Source: Planktothrix rubescens CCAP 1459/22
Lineage (GTDB): Bacteria > Cyanobacteriota > Cyanobacteriia > Cyanobacteriales > Microcoleaceae
Length of the DNA stretch: 64,000 bases
NCBI GenBank assembly: GCA_904830895.1
Contig: LR882958.1
Span: forward strand, 3,156,001-3,220,000
Reading direction: 5' to 3'
In this document: piece by piece, positions 60,445 through 64,000 of the stretch
Layout: every line of letters starts with the position of its first letter
How positions within the stretch are numbered: the first letter of the stretch is position 1
The notes under the pieces: generated by a model
Seen by the model: only the letters and a program-made list of their open reading frames with translations
What the model was told of the DNA's origin: nothing
The model's database searches: none
Position numbers and translations under genes: made by a program

Positions 60445-61968
60445 ATGAACAATACCATCTCAAAATTCAAACAATTAAAATGGGTTGAACCCTTAGATAA
60501 AGCCGCCTGGATTTTAATTACAGTTTTAACCGTATTAATCGGAATTGTTTTATTAACAGGCGATCGCACCACTCCCCAAGTCAAAGAATTTAGTTGGCAA
60601 AACAAACAAATTGGGGCAGAAGACATGGGATTATTGCTGACTTTCAATCGTCCTATGAATCGGGAAAGTGTAGAAAAAAACTTTCAAATTGATCCACCTT
60701 TACCTGGTAAAATTAGTTGGGCAGGACGACGCATGGCCTATACCTTATCGGAACCTGTACCCTATGGAACCCCCTTTAGTGTGCAGTTAAAAGGAGCTAG
60801 AGACCATTTATATGGCGATAAACCAGGAACATTAATTCAACCCTTTAATGGCTTTTTTAGAAGTCGCGATCGCGCCTTTGCTTATATTGGAGTTCAGGAA
60901 AATCAAGAAGGAAAATTAGTTTTAGTTAATCTAAGTGAAAAAGAACCTAAACCTATTATTTTAACTCCTGAAGATTTAGTTGTTTTAGATTTTAAAATCT
61001 ATCCTAAAGGGGATAAAATTCTTTTTTCTGCTATTAATAAATCCGAACAAAAACAAGGATCGATTTCACCTGAATTATATACTGTTGCCACAGGAATTAA
61101 TCCTCAATCCCCTGGAGAAGATCCTGAACCTGCTCAACCAGTCGGAAAAATTGAAAAGATTTTAGATGCTAAATATTATCGAAATTTAAAATTTGATTTA
61201 TCCCCAGATGGTAAAATTATTGTAGTTCAAAGGGTTAGTCAAACTAATCCTAATGATGCCAGTCCCTGGTTTATTGAAAGCGGAAAATCTCCTAAACCCT
61301 TAAATATACAAGGAGGAGACTTCTTAATTGCTCCAGATAGTCAATCTCTGGTTATTGCTCAAGGGCCTGATTTAACAACAATTTTACCTCTAAAACCCGA
61401 TGCTAAACCCTTAGAATTTTTACCAAAATTTGGTCGAGTTTTAGGATTTGCTAATGATGGTAGTGCGGCAGCGATGTTAAAATTTAATCCCGATGGAACC
61501 CGATCACTATTTATAGTTAATAACCAAGGACAAGAACAGGAACTCTACCGTACCCCGCCGTTTGGGAATATTGTTAGTGCCGAATTTGATCCCAGTAATA
61601 GCCTTTTATATTCTTTAATTACTGAAGTTTTGGATAATCCTGAAGTCTACAAAGAACAGCCTTATATTGTAGCAATTGATATCAAAACTAAACAAGTTGT
61701 TCCCTTTGTGATTTTACCTAACCAACAAGAAATTAATATCAGTTTGTCTCCCGATGGATTAGCCTTACTTTTTGATCAAACCGTTATTGGAATAGGTGAA
61801 TCTAATGATTCGAGTCAAGCTACAAAAACCCAAGCAGGAGATACAATTAAAACCAGTCGCATCTGGATTTTACCATTAATGATAGATACGCCTACCGATG
61901 GTTCCAAACCTCAAGTTAAACCAGAAGAATTGCCCTTTTTTGGTTTCCATCCCCAATGGCTACCCTAA
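60445..61968 (+). CDS. membrane-anchored protein with Ig-like domain and beta-propeller-like repeats
   Basis: The protein has 507 residues, starting at ATG 60445. A membrane segment lies at ~24-42 (AAWILITVLTVLIGIVLLTG). An SbsA-type Ig-like domain follows (~50-130; GLLLTFNRPMNRESVEKNFQ, then PLPGKISWAGRRMAYTL). The rest contains six or so WD40/TolB-like blades (LSPDGKIIVVQRVSQ, APDSQSLVIAQGPD, SLSPDGLALLFDQ). Such proteins are widespread and uncharacterised in cyanobacteria, probably periplasmic. The tnpB element ends directly before its start codon, so its native ribosome site and promoter are gone; no Shine-Dalgarno is visible. Confidence 0.8.
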   Translation: MNNTISKFKQLKWVEPLDKAAWILITVLTVLIGIVLLTGDRTTPQVKEFSWQNKQIGAEDMGLLLTFNRPMNRESVEKNFQIDPPLPGKISWAGRRMAYTLSEPVPYGTPFSVQLKGARDHLYGDKPGTLIQPFNGFFRSRDRAFAYIGVQENQEGKLVLVNLSEKEPKPIILTPEDLVVLDFKIYPKGDKILFSAINKSEQKQGSISPELYTVATGINPQSPGEDPEPAQPVGKIEKILDAKYYRNLKFDLSPDGKIIVVQRVSQTNPNDASPWFIESGKSPKPLNIQGGDFLIAPDSQSLVIAQGPDLTTILPLKPDAKPLEFLPKFGRVLGFANDGSAAAMLKFNPDGTRSLFIVNNQGQEQELYRTPPFGNIVSAEFDPSNSLLYSLITEVLDNPEVYKEQPYIVAIDIKTKQVVPFVILPNQQEINISLSPDGLALLFDQTVIGIGESNDSSQATKTQAGDTIKTSRIWILPLMIDTPTDGSKPQVKPEELPFFGFHPQWLP

Positions 61969-61970
61969 AA

Positions 61971-62043
61971 TAGTAGTAAGCCCTTTAGGGCTAAGAAGTA
62001 GTAAGCCCTTTAGGGCTAAGAGAGTCCTAAAGGACTTACTACG
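61971..62043. repeat. three agtaagccctttagggct palindromes
   Basis: Two direct copies (agtagtaagccctttagggc, taagaagtagtaagcccttt) are followed by an inverted copy (gtcctaaaggacttactac). They lie between the Ig-like protein gene and sdhB and could act as terminators or as REP-type sites. Related copies occur at 12163 and 59104. Confidence 0.8.
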
Positions 62044-62067
62044 AAATTAACTAATCAGTGTAAAAAT

Positions 62068-63081
62068 ATGAGAGTTAAGTTTAATATTGTCCGCCAAAGT
62101 CCTAATACCTCAAGGGAGGTGCAAAGTTATCTCCTCGATGTCGAACCCGGAAATACTATTTTAGACTGTCTTAACCGAATTAAATGGGAACAGGACGGGA
62201 CTTTAGCCTTTAGAAAAAACTGTCGCAATACCATCTGTGGCAGTTGTTCCATGGGAATTAATGGCCGTTCTGCGTTAGCCTGTAAGGAAAATATTGGCAG
62301 TGAAGTTGCCCGTTTACAAAAAATTGCCGAGGCGAACTCCAGTCATACTCCTTCAAACGATATCCCAGAAATGACTATTGCCCCGATGGGGAATTTTCCC
62401 GTGATCAAAGACTTGGTGGTGGACATGAACCGTTTCTGGGACAACTTACAAACCGTTGAACCCTATATTAGTACCGCAGGTCGGGCTATTCCTGAACGGG
62501 AATTTCTGCAAACCCCAGAAGAACGATCCCAACTTGATCAAATGGGCAACTGTATTCTCTGTGGGGCTTGTTATTCCGAGTGTAATGCCGTCGAAGTTAA
62601 CCCGGATTTTGTCGGGCCCCACGCCTTAGCTAAAGCTCAACGGATGGTAGCCGACTCCAGGGATGCCAAAACTGAACAACGTTTAGAACAATATAGCGAA
62701 GGAACCAACGGGGTTTGGGGCTGTACCCGTTGCTTTAACTGTAACTCTGTTTGTCCGATGGAGGTCGCCCCCCTGGATCAGATTACTAAAATTAAACATG
62801 AAATCCTAGAACGCAAAGATGCCAGCGCCAGCCGTCCCATCCGCCACCGGAAGGTTTTAGTGGAATTGGTAAAACAGGGAGGTTGGGTAGATGAACGCAA
62901 ATTTGCTGTAATGGTAGTGGGGAATTATTTCCGCGATCTCAAGGGGTTACTCAGCTTAGGGCCCGTGGGAATGCGGGTGATCATGCGGGGTAAATTTCCC
63001 TTGACCTTTGAACCATCTGAAGGCACAGAAACCGTGCGATCGCTAATTCAATCAATTCAAGACTTAGAAAAACAACCATGA
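62068..63081 (+). CDS. sdhB: succinate dehydrogenase/fumarate reductase iron-sulfur subunit
   Basis: The protein has 337 residues, longer than the usual ~240-260 because of a ~75-residue C-terminal part. N-terminal ferredoxin domain holds the [2Fe-2S] Cys pattern CRNTICGSCSMGINGRSALAC in two pieces. The helical domain has CILCGACYSEC and CTRCFNCNSVCPMEVAP for the [4Fe-4S] and [3Fe-4S] clusters. It passes electrons from succinate to quinone at the membrane; in cyanobacteria the complex feeds the thylakoid plastoquinone pool. Its last codons overlap the next gene (hli) by four bases (ATGA). Confidence 0.95.
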   Translation: MRVKFNIVRQSPNTSREVQSYLLDVEPGNTILDCLNRIKWEQDGTLAFRKNCRNTICGSCSMGINGRSALACKENIGSEVARLQKIAEANSSHTPSNDIPEMTIAPMGNFPVIKDLVVDMNRFWDNLQTVEPYISTAGRAIPEREFLQTPEERSQLDQMGNCILCGACYSECNAVEVNPDFVGPHALAKAQRMVADSRDAKTEQRLEQYSEGTNGVWGCTRCFNCNSVCPMEVAPLDQITKIKHEILERKDASASRPIRHRKVLVELVKQGGWVDERKFAVMVVGNYFRDLKGLLSLGPVGMRVIMRGKFPLTFEPSEGTETVRSLIQSIQDLEKQP

Positions 63082-63257
63082 CTTCTTCCACACCTTCTAC
63101 TCCAGCCCAACCCAACCCCCAACCCGAACCCGCCATGGGTTGGACTCTCTACGCCGAACAAATTAACGGCCGTTTTGCCATGTTGGGATTTGTTCTATTA
63201 ATTGTATTAGAATTTTTTACCCATCAAGATTTATTCACTTGGTTGGGTTTACGTTAG
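63078..63257 (+). CDS. hli: high-light-inducible (Hlip/Scp) one-helix protein
   Basis: The 59-residue protein begins MTSSTPSTPAQPNPQPEPAM and contains the single chlorophyll a/b-binding helix with the signature AEQINGRFAMLGFVLLIVLE (conserved Glu, Asn-Gly-Arg and Met). Hlips bind chlorophyll and carotenoid near photosystem II under stress, protecting newly made chlorophyll. The ATG overlaps the sdhB stop (ATGA), so the gene is translationally coupled to sdhB. The N-terminal Pro-rich part is typical. Confidence 0.95.
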   Translation: MTSSTPSTPAQPNPQPEPAMGWTLYAEQINGRFAMLGFVLLIVLEFFTHQDLFTWLGLR

Positions 63258-63262
63258 GTTTT

Positions 63263-63290
63263 GTAGAGGCGTTATTTATAACGTCTCTAC
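63263..63290. repeat. dispersed palindrome gtagaggcgttat-ataacgtctctac
   Basis: A 13-bp imperfect inverted repeat with a two-base loop lies between the convergent hli and moeA genes. It belongs to the gtagagacgt...acgtctctac type of palindromes common between cyanobacterial genes. It can form a hairpin on both strands and may end transcription of both genes, but has no T tract. Confidence 0.6.
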
Positions 63291-63360
63291 GCAAATTACT
63301 GACCCCATATTCAAAACAAATTTTTTAGGTTCTTAAAGCTCAATAACAAATAGAAATCAA

Positions 63361-64000
63361 TCAACGAATTTTCAATACCTTAACAATATCCCCCACATTA
63401 ATTTGAGATTGACCAATCGGTAAAACTGCTAAACCCGTTGTTTGTGCCAAATTAATTAAATTACCAGAAATTTGACTTCCGGGGGCTAATTGAAACTCAT
63501 ATTCCCCATCAATTAAACATAATTGACCCCATACATAAATTTCCCGTTTTCCTCCTCCTTTTAACTCTTGACGCGATCGCGCCTTCACAAATTCTGGCCC
63601 CCAAAACTGAGATAATAACCCCGATTGTTTTTTAATTGCAGGTTGGACAAACCGCCAAAATGTTACTAAAGCAGAAACAGGATTTCCGGGTAAACCAAAA
63701 TATAAACAATTCGGGAATTTGGCTACTGTTAAAGGTTTTCCCGGTTTAATCGCCACCGATTGGATATGAATAGTTCCCCCTAATTCCGTTAAAATTTCCT
63801 CAACATAATCATAATCCCCAACAGAAACCCCCCCGGTTGAGATCACAATATCGGCTGTTTCTATCGCTTCAGAAATGGCTTTTTTTAACACATCCGGTCG
63901 ATCAGGAATTATCCCTAATTCGATCACTTCCGCCCCTAAATTCCTAACTGCCGTGAATAACGCATACTGATTAGAGTCTACTAATTGTCCTCGTTTTAAA
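63361..64000 (-). CDS. moeA: molybdopterin molybdenumtransferase MoeA, 3' part
   Basis: The frame is open to the right edge of the window, so the N-terminal half is missing. Visible blocks: KRGQLVDSNQYALFTAVRNL at the edge, ADIVISTGGVSVGDYDYVEE (MPT-binding), SVAIKPGKPLTVAKFPNCLY and LYFGLPGNPVSALVTFWRFV, then the C-terminal beta-barrel domain (GLAVLPIGQSQINVGDIVKV). MoeA inserts molybdate into adenylylated molybdopterin to give molybdenum cofactor for nitrate reductase and others. It is convergent with hli. Confidence 0.95.
   Translation of the reverse strand, partial: LKRGQLVDSNQYALFTAVRNLGAEVIELGIIPDRPDVLKKAISEAIETADIVISTGGVSVGDYDYVEEILTELGGTIHIQSVAIKPGKPLTVAKFPNCLYFGLPGNPVSALVTFWRFVQPAIKKQSGLLSQFWGPEFVKARSRQELKGGGKREIYVWGQLCLIDGEYEFQLAPGSQISGNLINLAQTTGLAVLPIGQSQINVGDIVKVLKIR

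Noticed and set aside
61971-62043. Possible riboswitch or leader before sdhB
   Set aside because: It consists only of palindromic repeats seen elsewhere in the genome, with no conserved aptamer pattern.

Overview
The window is chromosomal DNA from a low-GC filamentous cyanobacterium, most likely Planktothrix/Microcoleus-like (Oscillatoriales); the genus is inference. Direct signs are frequent HIP1 octamers (gcgatcgc) and photosynthesis genes: the aerobic Mg-protoporphyrin cyclase acsF, a Psb28-type protein and a high-light-inducible protein. There are also two group II introns, orphan TnpB elements, CHAT and NACHT proteins, RTX proteins and many toxin-antitoxin (TA) modules. Housekeeping genes present are coaE, ruvA, mutS, tatC, sdhB, moeA (partial), tRNA-Lys(UUU) and tRNA-Gln(UUG).

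Layout. 0-3.4 kb: the 5' end of a vMAP-like/NB-ARC gene, a frameshifted M23 peptidase and an RTX protein. 3.4-7.4 kb: a TA-rich accessory island. It holds a DUF7689 gene split by a 442-bp tnpB-less IS605-type relic, RelBE-like and HicBA modules, VapB with a vapC stump, and a DUF6883/DUF4926 pair, separated by HIP1-bearing intergenic repeats. 7.4-12.05 kb: a group II intron (with RT/HNH protein) carrying a second group II intron just before its ORF. The inner intron's RT has lost the block with the TPQGG motif. Splicing would rejoin the DUF6883 reading frame. 12.4-13.7 kb: a frameshifted exported coiled-coil/glycine-rich protein.

13.8-21.2 kb: tRNA-Lys, a sugar epimerase, a CapA-like protein and a CDC48-like double AAA ATPase whose 3' end lies in another IS605-type relic. 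They are followed by about 0.9 kb made only of ordered fragments of the preceding 6 kb, i.e. a collapsed tandem duplication. 20.7-28 kb: YbjN-like protein, a 37-aa membrane peptide, Psb28-2, CoaE and a 1,771-aa haemagglutinin-like (TpsA) protein with a C-terminal CHAT protease. 28-34.7 kb: a second accessory island with a MazE/truncated MazF remnant, a NACHT NTPase with a membrane tail, VapBC between two copies of a 63-aa gene, a methyltransferase, and an intact hicB beside a nonsense-mutated hicA.

34.7-55.7 kb: mostly stable genes: SLH protein, large RTX/FG-GAP protein, polysaccharide deacetylase, rubredoxin, flavoprotein, ruvA, ExbBD-like pair, mutS, a PAS-GTDEF-EAL protein, an LRAT-like protein, tRNA-Gln, Nudix, beta-hydroxyacid dehydrogenase, an HD-like protein, tatC and a second CHAT protein. 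55.7-64 kb: acsF, a permease/TIGR03943 pair, an orphan TnpB element that ends one base before the start codon of the next gene, an Ig-like/beta-propeller protein, sdhB overlapping an hli gene, and partial moeA.

The strongest unusual signals are the twintron with a deleted RT motif, the collapsed 6-kb duplication, two tnpB-less elements that keep the guide-RNA end, the TpsA-CHAT fusion, and repeated TA decay in which the toxin is broken and the antitoxin survives.
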